From the NCBI RefSeq assembly GCF_900113735.1, contig NZ_FOQM01000026.1, forward strand, positions 47,339 through 111,338: a DNA stretch of 64,000 nucleotides, read 5' to 3'. The notes beneath the pieces are model-generated. The model saw only the letters and a list, made by a program, of their open reading frames with translations, searched no databases and was not told where the DNA came from. The stretch comes from Bradyrhizobium sp. Gha. Its GTDB lineage: Bacteria; Pseudomonadota; Alphaproteobacteria; Rhizobiales; Xanthobacteraceae. Position 1 is the stretch's first letter; each line of letters begins with the position of its first letter. The translations under genes were made by a program, and so were the position numbers. Positions 45,809 to 54,368 of the stretch are shown in pieces.

Positions 45809-46393
45809 CTAGCCACCCATCACGGGAACACCGATCACGACAGGATGAAACGCAAACGCCAGCGCCAGATAGGCGACGATGCCGACCGCGATCGCGATGA
45901 GATCGTTGGTGATGCCGCCCACGGGAATCGGCGGGGCCCCGGCATCCTTGCGGTGTTTCAGCGAAATACGGTCATACACGCCCCAAGCCAGGAACGAGCC
46001 GAACAGGATGATGGAGCCAACATCGCCATTGGCCAGCAGATGCGCAAACGCCCACAGCTTGATGCCGGCGAGCATCGGATGTTTCAGGGTCGCATAGATG
46101 CGGCCGCGCAGATAGGACGCGACCACCAGGATCACGGCAGGCAGCATCAGCGCGACCGTAAGGTGCTTCATCGCCTTCGGCGGATACCAGACGTCGATCC
46201 AGCCGGTGGCACGATAATGCGCAAAACCCCAGACGATCAGCGCCAGGCCCGCAAGCGAGACCACCGAATAGAGAATCTTGTAGGTCCCCTCGCCAAGCCT
46301 CGCGATCGCCTGCGCGCGCGCGCCGCGTTTCGTTGTGAAGACATGGGCGGCAAAAAACAGCGCCAGCCCCAGGATCATAACCAGCAGACCCAC
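45809..46393 (-). CDS. NnrU family membrane protein
   Basis: 194 residues with five or six membrane helices (LLVMILGLALFFAAHVFTTK, then ILYSVVSLAGLALIVWGFAH). Conserved TLKHPMLAGIKLWAFAHLLA and NGDVGSIILFGSFLAWGVYD are family hallmarks. NnrU was named for nitric-oxide-responsive denitrification loci in Rhodobacter, and is related to an isoprenylcysteine methyltransferase-like fold. No denitrification genes are nearby, so a nitric-oxide role is not supported here. Confidence 0.88.
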   Translation of the reverse strand: MGLLVMILGLALFFAAHVFTTKRGARAQAIARLGEGTYKILYSVVSLAGLALIVWGFAHYRATGWIDVWYPPKAMKHLTVALMLPAVILVVASYLRGRIYATLKHPMLAGIKLWAFAHLLANGDVGSIILFGSFLAWGVYDRISLKHRKDAGAPPIPVGGITNDLIAIAVGIVAYLALAFAFHPVVIGVPVMGG

Positions 46394-46463
46394 GATCGTC
46401 CTCCCTCAACCAGCGCCCCGCCTCTGAGGTATCATTGATTGGCCGCCGCTCGCAACTGACGGG

Positions 46464-47042
46464 CTACTTTCCAAGCTCTCGATTATCGACATAGCGGATC
46501 GCAATTGGCCGTCCGGCCAAGGCGTCACCGAGGCCGCTGGTGAACTTCAGCGGGAGACAGGCATTCAACGATGAATTGATCGCGTTGAGGTAGGAAGTTC
46601 GCGTATCGGCGGGGACGCCCGCAGTCGCAAAGGTCAGGCGCGGCGGGCCGATCAGACCACCAGCCTTGTTGAAGCTGAAGCGGACAGCCATCTGCATGCC
46701 GGCGCGCGCATTGTCCGATGGCGGCGACCAGCACGTACGCAGCTCCGCAAAAAGATCGCCGATCGTATCGATGTCGTGATCCGGCTTTTGATACTTGGCC
46801 CGATCAGCCTCTGGGGGCACGCTCTCGATCGTGAGCTGGAGGTTCTGGCCGTAGGGATAATCGATCTCGGGAATACACGGGCCAGGCTCGAGCGGACTGC
46901 AATAGTACGGCGTGCAGGGCGGACCGTCGAGAACGCTGCACGGCTCATGCGCAAACGGGATCGGATTGATCTGGCGGTGCTGCGCGTTGGCGGCAACGAT
47001 TGATGTCGCCAACACTGTAAAAACGAGAATGCCGCGCCACAT
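46464..47042 (-). CDS. Periplasmic protein of unknown function with a TonB-like C-terminus
   Basis: 192 residues from ATG 47042. A signal peptide (GILVFTVLATSIVAANAQH) is followed by a cysteine- and proline-rich segment (CSVLDGPPCTPYYCSPLEPG with another Cys). The second half has LFAELRTCWSPP, MQMAVRFSFNKAGGL and AINSSLNACLPLKFTSGLGD, a pattern resembling the TonB/TolA C-terminal domain. There is no membrane anchor, so it is probably free in the periplasm. Function not assigned. Confidence 0.7.
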   Translation of the reverse strand: MWRGILVFTVLATSIVAANAQHRQINPIPFAHEPCSVLDGPPCTPYYCSPLEPGPCIPEIDYPYGQNLQLTIESVPPEADRAKYQKPDHDIDTIGDLFAELRTCWSPPSDNARAGMQMAVRFSFNKAGGLIGPPRLTFATAGVPADTRTSYLNAINSSLNACLPLKFTSGLGDALAGRPIAIRYVDNRELGK

Positions 47043-47138
47043 GCTTTGATCTCGCGATGTCGCATCTGTGAAACGTGGCACCGTTCGTGACGGCGTCAAG
47101 CCTGCGCGCGTTCACATGCTCGCGTTCAACTGCGGTGT

Positions 47139-47239
47139 CGTCGTCCGGCTTGACCGGACGAACCAGTATTCCAGAGGCGGTCATTGTAGAGCCGAGAGGC
47201 GCGGCGTACTGGATTCCCCGCCTTCGCGGGGAATGACAG
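47139..47239. repeat. Dispersed palindromic element between prfC and the periplasmic protein gene
   Basis: A first hairpin (CGTCCGG-CTTGA-CCGGACG, about 47143-47161) and a second perfect 9-base stem ATTCCCCGC-CTTC-GCGGGGAAT (47213-47234) are linked by about 50 bases. ACCAGTATTCCAGA and GTACTGGATT also pair loosely. Bradyrhizobium-type element by recall; probably stops transcription after prfC. Confidence 0.65.
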
Positions 47240-47273
47240 CTGAGGGTGTGGAGGCAAGCGGCCGGGCTTCGCC

Positions 47274-48893
47274 CTACCCCTTCTTCTTCACGTCCTTGAC
47301 GTTGGTGAACTCGATGCCGTCGGCGCGCTCCCTGGTGTAGCCGAGATAGAATTCGTTCCGGGCCAGATAAACGGGATCGCCGTCGACGTCATCGGCGATG
47401 CTCGACGTATTCGCCGCGATGAAAGTGTCGAGCTTCTTGCGATCCTCCGACGAGACCCAGCGCGCGAGCTGGAACTCGCTGACCTCGAATTCGACCGGCA
47501 GCGAATATTCCGCTTCAAGCCGGGCCTTGAGTACGTCGAGCTGCAGCGCGCCGACCACGCCGACCAGCGCGGGTGCACCATCACGCGGACGGAACACCTG
47601 CACGACGCCCTCTTCCGACATCTGCTGAAGCGCTTCCTTCAGCTTCTTCGCCTTCATCGCGTCGGTCAGACGGACGCGGCGGACGATTTCAGGCGCAAAG
47701 CTCGGCACGCCGACGAAGTTGAAATCTTCACCGTCGGTGAGCGTATCCCCGATCCGCAGCGTGCCGTGATTGGGAATGCCGACGACGTCGCCGGCAAAGG
47801 CCTCGTCCGCCACCGAACGGTCCTGAGCAAAGAAGAATTGCGGGCTCGACAGCGGCATGCTCTTGCCTGTGCGTACCAGCTTCGCCTTCATGCCGCGGCT
47901 GAGCTTGCCGGAGCAGAGCCGCGCGAACGCGATGCGATCGCGATGGTTCGGATCCATGTTGGCCTGGATCTTGAACACGAAGGCGCTCATGCGCGGATCG
48001 GTCGCCTCCACTTTGCGCTGGTCGCTGTCTTGGGCGCGGGGTTCGGGAGCGAACTTGCCGAGGCCTTCCAGGAGGTCGCCGACGCCAAAATTGCGAAGCG
48101 CGCTGCCGAAGTAGACCGGCGTCAGATGGCCCTCGCGGAAGGCGTCGAGTTCGAACGGCTTTGAAGCTTCCGTGACGAGTTCGAGCTCGTCCTTCACGGC
48201 GGAGACATCGAGATTCGCATTCAGCTTGGCGAGTTCGGCGATCTCGATCTGCTGCGCGGCGCCGGTCTTGGCGCCGCCACCTTCGAGCAGGCGCACGCCG
48301 CCATTGACGACGTCGTAGGTCCCGAGGAAGTCGCGCCCGCGGCCGACCGGCCAGGTCATTGGCGTGGTGTCGAGCGCCAGCGTCTTCTCGATCTCGTCGA
48401 GCAGCTCGAACACGTCGCGGCTCTCGCGATCCATCTTGTTGATGAACGTGATGATCGGAATGTCGCGGAGACGACAGACCTCGAACAACTTGCGTGTCCG
48501 CGCCTCGATGCCCTTGGCTGCGTCGATCACCATCACGGCGGAATCGACCGCGGTCAGCGTGCGATAGGTGTCCTCCGAAAAGTCCTCGTGGCCCGGCGTG
48601 TCCAGCAGGTTGAAGACCAGGCCTTCGAACTCGAAGGTCATGACCGAGGTCACGACCGAGATGCCGCGCTCGCGCTCGATCTTCATCCAGTCCGAGCGCG
48701 TGTTACGCCGCTCACCCTTGGCCTTGACCTGACCGGCCAGGTTGATGGCGCCGCCGAACAGCAGCAGCTTCTCGGTCAGCGTGGTCTTGCCGGCGTCCGG
48801 GTGCGAGATGATCGCAAAGGTGCGTCGGCGCGCCACTTCGGTGGCAAGCGGGGAACGGGCCGTCGAGTCGGCTGTGGCGGCAATGTCGGACAT
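47274..48893 (-). CDS. prfC: Peptide chain release factor 3
   Basis: 539 residues from ATG 48893. GTPase motifs: IISHPDAGKTTLTEKLLLFG, DTPGHEDFSEDTYRTL, ITFINKMDRESRDVFEL. RF3-specific: KGERRNTRSDWMKIERERGI and VFRPRDGAPALVGVVGALQL. It recycles RF1/RF2 from the ribosome after peptide release. The ending is lysine-rich. Divergent from the guanidine riboswitch/sugE unit. Confidence 0.95.
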   Translation of the reverse strand: MSDIAATADSTARSPLATEVARRRTFAIISHPDAGKTTLTEKLLLFGGAINLAGQVKAKGERRNTRSDWMKIERERGISVVTSVMTFEFEGLVFNLLDTPGHEDFSEDTYRTLTAVDSAVMVIDAAKGIEARTRKLFEVCRLRDIPIITFINKMDRESRDVFELLDEIEKTLALDTTPMTWPVGRGRDFLGTYDVVNGGVRLLEGGGAKTGAAQQIEIAELAKLNANLDVSAVKDELELVTEASKPFELDAFREGHLTPVYFGSALRNFGVGDLLEGLGKFAPEPRAQDSDQRKVEATDPRMSAFVFKIQANMDPNHRDRIAFARLCSGKLSRGMKAKLVRTGKSMPLSSPQFFFAQDRSVADEAFAGDVVGIPNHGTLRIGDTLTDGEDFNFVGVPSFAPEIVRRVRLTDAMKAKKLKEALQQMSEEGVVQVFRPRDGAPALVGVVGALQLDVLKARLEAEYSLPVEFEVSEFQLARWVSSEDRKKLDTFIAANTSSIADDVDGDPVYLARNEFYLGYTRERADGIEFTNVKDVKKKG

Positions 48894-48994
48894 GGCGGGA
48901 GCGTTTGGCAGGGAAAATGGGCCCAATCAAGCCTCATGTGGTGATTGCGGAGTGCTTCGGCCAGCCCCATATCGGCCTTGGCCAAACTGGCCTT

Positions 48995-49065
48995 GGGGGA
49001 GGACGGCCTCCCTGCTCGTCAGCATGGCCTAGCGGGGACGACCCTGCCTTAAATGGAGGGTCGTC
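48995..49065 (+). promoter_or_regulatory. Guanidine-II (mini-ykkC) riboswitch controlling sugE
   Basis: Two hairpins with the diagnostic ACGR tetraloop. Hairpin 1: GGGAGG-ACGG-CCTCCC (48997-49012). Hairpin 2: GCGGGG-ACGA-CCCTGC (49032-49047, one G-T pair). They are 19 bases apart. Next comes AGGGTCGTC (49057-49065), which overlaps the GGAGG ribosome binding site and is perfectly complementary to GACGACCCT (49037-49045) of hairpin 2. So the ribosome site is either paired (no ligand) or free (ligand-bound hairpins): a translational ON switch. The class is established; this copy is called from sequence alone. Confidence 0.9.
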
Positions 49066-49380
49066 ATGGCCTGGAGTCTCCTTTTCGTCGCCGGTCTTCT
49101 CGAGATCACCTGGGCGATCGGCCTGAAATATACCGAGGGTTTTACCAGGCTCGTGCCCTCCGTCGTCACGCTCGCGGCCATGGCGGGCAGCGTGATCCTG
49201 CTCGGTTTAGCTCTCAAGTCGCTGCCCGTCGGAACCGCCTATGCGGTCTGGACCGGGATCGGCGCGGTCGGCACTGCGACGCTCGGTATCTTCCTGCTCG
49301 GCGAGCCCGCCACCGCGCTCCGCCTTGCCAGCATCGGGTTGATCGTGGCCGGCATCGTCGGGCTGAAACTCGTCACTTGA
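49066..49380 (+). CDS. sugE: SugE/Gdx family guanidinium exporter (SMR)
   Basis: 104 residues with four membrane helices. The essential glutamate is in LLEITWAIGLKYTEGF (Glu about 13), matching the Gdx subtype rather than EmrE. GTAYAVWTGIGAVGTATLGI is the third-helix packing motif. Dimers exchange guanidinium for protons. The guanidine-II riboswitch directly upstream makes the substrate nearly certain. Overlaps the pit gene by eight bases at convergent ends. Confidence 0.95.
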   Translation: MAWSLLFVAGLLEITWAIGLKYTEGFTRLVPSVVTLAAMAGSVILLGLALKSLPVGTAYAVWTGIGAVGTATLGIFLLGEPATALRLASIGLIVAGIVGLKLVT

Positions 49381-50377
49381 AGATCTGGACCGCCCACCAG
49401 CTCAGCGCCGCGACGATGGCCGAGGCCGGGATCGTGATGATCCAGGCATAGACGATCGAACTCGCCACGTTCCAGCGCACCGCCGAGACGCGGCGGGCCG
49501 CGCCGACGCCGACGATGGCGCCAGTGATGGTGTGTGTGGTCGAGACGGGAACCCCGAGGAAGGTCGCCATGAACAGGGTCGCGGCGCCCCCGGTCTCGGC
49601 GCAGAAGCCCTGCATCGGGGTGAGCTTGGTGATGCGCAGGCCCATGGTGCGGACGATGCGCCAGCCACCCATCAGCGTCCCCATCGCCATTGCGGCCTGG
49701 CAGGACAGCACCACCCAGAACGGCACGGTGAATTCACCGCCGAGATGGCCCTGAGAATAGAGCAGCACGGCGATGATGCCCATCGTCTTCTGAGCGTCGT
49801 TGCCGCCGTGGCCGAGCGAATAGAGCGAAGCGGAGGCGAATTGCAGGATGCGGAAGGCACGGTCGACGGCGAACGGCGTCGAGCGCACCGAAGCCCATGA
49901 CACGATTGCGACCAGCATCATTGCGAGCAGGAAGCCGACCAGCGGCGACAGCACGATCGCCAGCACCGCCTTGGTCAAGCCGCTCCACACCGCAGCATGA
50001 ATTCCAGCCTTGGCCATGCCACCTCCGACCAGGCCGCCGATCAGCGCGTGCGACGAGGAAGACGGAATGCCCAGCGCCCAGGTCACGAGATTCCAGACGA
50101 TGGCGCCGACGAGCGCCGCGAAGATCACCTGGGCGTCGACGATCGCGGGATCGATGATGCCGGTGCCGATGGTTTGGGCAACGTGCAGGCCGAACACCAT
50201 GAAGGCGACGAAATTGAAGAACGCCGCCCAGATCACCGCGAACTGCGGCCGCAGCACGCGGGTCGAGACGATGGTCGCGATCGAATTGGCGGCGTCGTGC
50301 AGACCGTTCAGGAAGTCGAACAGCAACGCGACGGCGATCAGTCCGACCAGGACAGGAGCACCCAACGCAGCATCCAC
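49373..50377 (-). CDS. pit: Inorganic phosphate transporter (Pit family)
   Basis: 334 residues from GTG 50377. Ten-helix PiT fold with the duplicated signature: LFDFLNGLHDAANSIATIVS near the N-terminus and GVPVSTTHTITGAIVGVGAA near the C-terminus. It takes up phosphate (as metal phosphate) with protons. It follows the DUF47 gene by 12 bases, as in the orfA-pit operon of Sinorhizobium meliloti, where PhoB represses it. Confidence 0.95.
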   Translation of the reverse strand: MDAALGAPVLVGLIAVALLFDFLNGLHDAANSIATIVSTRVLRPQFAVIWAAFFNFVAFMVFGLHVAQTIGTGIIDPAIVDAQVIFAALVGAIVWNLVTWALGIPSSSSHALIGGLVGGGMAKAGIHAAVWSGLTKAVLAIVLSPLVGFLLAMMLVAIVSWASVRSTPFAVDRAFRILQFASASLYSLGHGGNDAQKTMGIIAVLLYSQGHLGGEFTVPFWVVLSCQAAMAMGTLMGGWRIVRTMGLRITKLTPMQGFCAETGGAATLFMATFLGVPVSTTHTITGAIVGVGAARRVSAVRWNVASSIVYAWIITIPASAIVAALSWWAVQIFK

Positions 50378-50389
50378 GGCGGCCCTGCC

Positions 50390-51034
50390 CTATACTTGCT
50401 CGATGACGATGCTGTTGATCTCGTTCGCGACGTCGTCGAAGCGATCGGCCACCTTTTCGAGGTGGTCGTAGATCTCGACACCGACGATGAAATCCATCGC
50501 CCTGCCGTCGCGATGCTTGAGGAAAAGCTCCTTCAGCCCGATGTCATGGAGATCGTCGACGCGGCCCTCCAGCTTGGTCAGCTCTTCCGTGATCGCAGTC
50601 AACATCGCGACGTTCGGCCCGATCGATTGCATCAGCGGCAGCGCACGTCCCACCAGATTGGCGCATTCGATCAGCAACTCGCCGATCTCCCGCATCGGCG
50701 GCTCGAAGCTGCGGACCTCGAACAGCATCACGGCCTTGGCCGTCTGCTGCATCTGGTCGATCGCATCGTCCATCGAGGTGATGAGGTTCTTGATGTCACC
50801 GCGGTCGAACGGCGTGATGAAGGTGCGCCGCACCGCCGTCAGCACCTCTCGTGTCACATTGTCCGCGTCGTTCTCGAACTGGCTGACACGCTGACAATAG
50901 ACCGGCGTCTCCTCGCCGCCTTTCAGCATGCCCTGGAGCGCGATTGCACCCTGGATCACGGTCTGGGCGTGGCGGTCGAACAGGTCGAAGAACCGTTCTT
51001 CCTTCGGGAGGAAAGCGCGAAACCATCGCATCAT
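50390..51034 (-). CDS. DUF47 (PhoU-like) Pit accessory protein
   Basis: 214 residues, all helical: RWFRAFLPKEERFFDLFDRH, then EEDAD-type FENDADNVTREVLTAVRRTF (metal-binding acidic/His helix), and DREDIKNLI-like FDRGDIKNLITSMDDAIDQM. DUF47 proteins associate with Pit permeases and modulate them. The pair is co-transcribed; translation starts at ATG 51034 with GGAGG-like GGGAGG upstream. Confidence 0.93.
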   Translation of the reverse strand: MMRWFRAFLPKEERFFDLFDRHAQTVIQGAIALQGMLKGGEETPVYCQRVSQFENDADNVTREVLTAVRRTFITPFDRGDIKNLITSMDDAIDQMQQTAKAVMLFEVRSFEPPMREIGELLIECANLVGRALPLMQSIGPNVAMLTAITEELTKLEGRVDDLHDIGLKELFLKHRDGRAMDFIVGVEIYDHLEKVADRFDDVANEINSIVIEQV

Positions 51035-51074
51035 GGGACTGGTCTACCGGTTGGAAATGGCCCGGCCGAACGGG

Positions 51075-51092
51075 CCGTCACAAAAGCGTCAT
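51075..51092. promoter_or_regulatory. Possible Pho box upstream of the DUF47-pit operon
   Basis: CCGTCAC, four bases (AAAA), then GCGTCAT: two 7-base direct repeats 11 bases apart, each 5/7 to the PhoB half-site CTGTCAT. It starts 41 bases upstream of the operon. Orientation is opposite to transcription, so it may be a repressor site or chance. Confidence 0.35.
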
Positions 51093-51189
51093 AGACCATT
51101 TTTGCCCTGCGCGCGTGTTATCTCACACCCCCACAGCCGGATCATCCACCGCTTTCAAGCGGCTGAAAACCACGGGATAAATCAATAAC

Positions 51190-52158
51190 TTAGAGCGACC
51201 GCCGGAAGTAATGCGCGACTTCACCGACTAAGCCGCGGCGGAATGTGAGCACGCAAATCACGAAGATCGAGCCCTGGATCACCGTCACCCACTGACCGAA
51301 GCCCGCGAGATATTGCTGCATGGCGATAATGACGAAGGCGCCGACGACCGGGCCGAAGATGGTGCCGAGACCGCCAACCAGCGTCATCAGCACGACCTCG
51401 CCTGACATCGACCAGTGCACGTCGGTGAGCGAGGCGTTCTGCGCCACGAACACTTTCAGCGCACCGGCGAAGCCCGCCAGCGTGCCCGACAGGACGAACG
51501 CCAGGAACTTGTACTGGTCGGTCCGGTAGCCGAGCGAAATTGCGCGCGGTTCGTTCTCGCGGATCGACTTGAGCACTTCACCGAACGGCGAGTTGATGAT
51601 GCGGTAGATCAGCAGGAAGCCGGCAAGGAAGCCGACCAGCACGACGTAATAGAGAATGGTCGGCTTGGACAGGTCGAACACGCCGATCAAGTGCCCCTGT
51701 GGAATGCCCTGGATGCCATCCTCGCCATGAGTGAACGGCGCCTGGAGATAGATGAAATACAGCAATTGCGACAATGCCAACGTGATCATCGAGAAGTAGA
51801 TGCCCTGACGGCGGATCGAGATGTAGCCGGTGACGAGCGACAGCACGAATGCCGCGGCGATGCCGACGAGGATGCCGAGTTCGGGCGGCAGTCCCCACAC
51901 CTTCAGCGCGTGCCCGCTGCAGTAGCCGGCGGTGCCCATGAACATCGCGTGGCCAAACGACAACAGGCCCCCATAGCCGATCAGGAGATTGAAGGCACAG
52001 GCGAGCAGCGCGAAGCACAGCGCCTGCATCACGAAGAACGGATAGACTCCCGTAAAAGGTACCGACGCCAGCAACAGCGCCATCACCACGAACGCGATCA
52101 TCTCGTCACGCATCGCGCGCGGGCTCGTCGGCAGCGTGTCGTCCGTCAAGGCTGTCAT
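51190..52158 (-). CDS. livM: Branched-chain amino acid type ABC transporter permease LivM
   Basis: 322 residues with about eight to ten helices. Family pattern: QALCFALLACAFNLLIGYGG, LLSFGHAMFMGTAGY, and SIRENEPRAISLGYRTDQYK, the LivM cytosolic loop that contacts the ATPase. GGLGTIFGPVVGAFVI is in the last third. Its start lies next to the stop of livH (one base apart), so the two are coupled. Confidence 0.93.
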   Translation of the reverse strand: MTALTDDTLPTSPRAMRDEMIAFVVMALLLASVPFTGVYPFFVMQALCFALLACAFNLLIGYGGLLSFGHAMFMGTAGYCSGHALKVWGLPPELGILVGIAAAFVLSLVTGYISIRRQGIYFSMITLALSQLLYFIYLQAPFTHGEDGIQGIPQGHLIGVFDLSKPTILYYVVLVGFLAGFLLIYRIINSPFGEVLKSIRENEPRAISLGYRTDQYKFLAFVLSGTLAGFAGALKVFVAQNASLTDVHWSMSGEVVLMTLVGGLGTIFGPVVGAFVIIAMQQYLAGFGQWVTVIQGSIFVICVLTFRRGLVGEVAHYFRRSL

Positions 52159-52159
52159 A

Positions 52160-53023
52160 TCAGGCTGCCCTTCCCGTCAATCCCGTTGGCTTCACCAAGA
52201 GCACCACTACCATCAGCACGAACACGACGGTGTTGGAGGCCTCGGGGTAGAAATATTTTGTGAGACCTTCGATCACACCAAGCGCGAAGCCGGTGATGAT
52301 GGAGCCCATGATCGAGCCCATGCCGCCGATCACGACGACCGCGAACACGACGATGATGAGGTCGGCGCCCATCAGCGGCCGCACCTGGTTGATCGGCGCC
52401 GAGAGCACGCCGGCGAGCGCGGCGAGGCCGACGCCGAGGCCGTAAGTGAGCGTGATCATGCGCGGCACATTGATGCCGAAGGCACGCACCAGCGTCGGAT
52501 TCTCCGTGGCGGCGCGCAGGTACGCGCCGAGTCGGGTCTTCTCGATCAGGAACCAGGTCGCCAGACACACCACCAGCGAGAAGATGACGACCCAGCCGCG
52601 GTAGACGGGCAGGAACATGAAGCCGAGATTCATGCCGCCCTTGAGCTGGTCCGGAATGGCATAAGGCAGGCCGGAAGAGCCGAAATAGTTTTGGAACACA
52701 CCCTGGACGATCAGCGCGATCCCGAAGGTCAGCAGCAGCCCGTAGAGATGATCGAGCCCGGTCAGCCATTGCAGCATGGTCCGTTCCAGGATCATCCCAA
52801 AGATGCCGACGATGATGGGCGCCAGGAGCAGCGCCCACCAGTAATTGACGCCGCCGAGGTTCAGCAGGAAATAGGCGACGAACGCACCCATCATGTAGAG
52901 CGCGCCATGGGCGAAGTTGATGATGTTGAGCATGCCGAAGATCACGGCGAGCCCGAGACTGAGCAGCGCGTAGAACGAGCCGTTGATCAGTCCCACCAGT
53001 AGCTGTGCGTAGAGAGCCTGCAT
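52160..53023 (-). CDS. livH: Branched-chain amino acid type ABC transporter permease LivH
   Basis: About 287 residues from the ATG near 53023; a TTG 33 bases further upstream is in frame but less likely. LivH pattern: LLVGLINGSFYALLSLGLAV, NIINFAHGALYMMGAF, RAATENPTLVRAFGINVPRM (coupling loop), and GADLIIVVFAVVVIGGMGSI. With LivM it forms the membrane channel. Second permease gene of the operon, after the binding protein. Confidence 0.93.
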   Translation of the reverse strand: MQALYAQLLVGLINGSFYALLSLGLAVIFGMLNIINFAHGALYMMGAFVAYFLLNLGGVNYWWALLLAPIIVGIFGMILERTMLQWLTGLDHLYGLLLTFGIALIVQGVFQNYFGSSGLPYAIPDQLKGGMNLGFMFLPVYRGWVVIFSLVVCLATWFLIEKTRLGAYLRAATENPTLVRAFGINVPRMITLTYGLGVGLAALAGVLSAPINQVRPLMGADLIIVVFAVVVIGGMGSIMGSIITGFALGVIEGLTKYFYPEASNTVVFVLMVVVLLVKPTGLTGRAA

Positions 53024-53094
53024 CGATCCAGCACCCAGTCCCTTCGGCGTTCCCAAACGAGTGCCCGCCGTGACGTGCCGGCGGGCGGTTGGCC

Positions 53095-54315
53095 TTACTT
53101 CTTAAGCAGCGCGCACTTGCTCTCGGAGAGCGGCGTGAAGGCCTGGTCGCCCGGCACCGTCCCGATGAGCTTGTAGAAGTCCCACGGCCCCTTGGACTCC
53201 GCGGGCTTCTTCACCTCGAACAGATAGGCGTTGTGAATGGTGCGGCCGTTGGGCTCGATCTCGCCCTTGCCGAACAGATCGTCCTCGGTCGGCATCGACT
53301 TCATCTTCTCGACGACCTTGATGCCGTCATGGGGATTGCCGCCCAGCGCATCCAGCGCCTTGAGATAGTGGCGCACGCCCGCATAAACGCCGGCCTGTAC
53401 CATGGTCGGCGGCGCGCTGTTCTTCATCTTGCTGGCAAAGCGTTTCGAGAAGGCGCGGGTCTGATCGTTCATGTCCCAGTAGAAGGTCTCGGTGAAGTTC
53501 AGGCCCTGCGCGGTTTCCAGGCCGATCGCCTTGATGTCGGTGAGGAACAGCAGCAGCGCCGCGAGCTTCTGGCCGCCCTTGACGATGCCGAATTCGGCCG
53601 CCTGCTTGATCGTGTTGGTGGTGTCGCCGCCGGCATTGGCAAGGCCGATGATCTTGGCCTTGGAAGCCTGCGCCTGGAGCAGGAAGGACGAGAAATCAGG
53701 CGTATTCAGCGGATGCTTGACGCCGCCGACGACCTTGCCGCCATTGGCGGTGATGACGGCCGTGGTGTCGCGCTCGAGCGCCGCACCGAAAGCATAATCG
53801 GCGGTCAGGAAGAACCAGCTGTCACCGCCAGCCTTGACCAGCGCCTGGCCCGTGGTGTGGGCCAGCATGTAGGTGTCGTAGGTCCAGTGCACGGTATTGG
53901 GCGAGCATTGCGCGTTCGTGAGGTCCGAGGTCGCCGCGCCCGAATTGATGTAGACGCCGTTCTTTTCCTTGACGACGTTGTTCACGGCGAGCGCCACGCC
54001 CGAATTCGGCACGTCGACGATGATGTCGACCTTGTCGACGTCGAACCACTGCCGCGCGATCGCGGTGCCGATGTCGGGCTTGTTCTGGTGATCACCCGAG
54101 ATGATGTCGATCTTCCAGCCCTTCGCGGCGAGGCCGGAATCCTCGACCGCCATTTGGGCGGCGAGCGTTGAGCCGGGTCCGCCGAGGTCGGCATAGAGGC
54201 CGGACTGATCCGACAGCGCCCCGATCTTGACCGTCTTGTCCTGTGCGAAGGCGGCGCCAGCGCTGGTCACGGCCAACGCCGTACCAAGCAACAACGATGC
54301 AATCGACTTTTTCAT
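53095..54315 (-). CDS. ABC transporter substrate-binding protein (branched-chain amino acid type)
   Basis: 406 residues with a signal peptide (LLLGTALAVTSAGAAFAQDK). Periplasmic binding fold with KIGALSDQSGLYADLGGPGS, ISGDHQNKPDIGTAIARQWF and GGDSWFFLTADYAFGAALER, the same blocks as the orphan protein at 39898-41133. It sits between the ATPase genes and the permease genes, so it is the dedicated ligand binder of this transporter. Ligand unknown: the type includes aromatic acids and amides as well as amino acids. Confidence 0.92.
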   Translation of the reverse strand: MKKSIASLLLGTALAVTSAGAAFAQDKTVKIGALSDQSGLYADLGGPGSTLAAQMAVEDSGLAAKGWKIDIISGDHQNKPDIGTAIARQWFDVDKVDIIVDVPNSGVALAVNNVVKEKNGVYINSGAATSDLTNAQCSPNTVHWTYDTYMLAHTTGQALVKAGGDSWFFLTADYAFGAALERDTTAVITANGGKVVGGVKHPLNTPDFSSFLLQAQASKAKIIGLANAGGDTTNTIKQAAEFGIVKGGQKLAALLLFLTDIKAIGLETAQGLNFTETFYWDMNDQTRAFSKRFASKMKNSAPPTMVQAGVYAGVRHYLKALDALGGNPHDGIKVVEKMKSMPTEDDLFGKGEIEPNGRTIHNAYLFEVKKPAESKGPWDFYKLIGTVPGDQAFTPLSESKCALLKK

Positions 54316-54368
54316 GCCACTTCCCTTATGAAATTCTTCGCCGTCTCTCTGGGCCGTCGCGGGCCGTC

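Noticed and set aside
45809..46393. NnrU as evidence of a denitrification cluster
   Set aside because: No nitrite, nitric oxide or nitrous oxide reductase genes or regulators nearby; the family is widespread.
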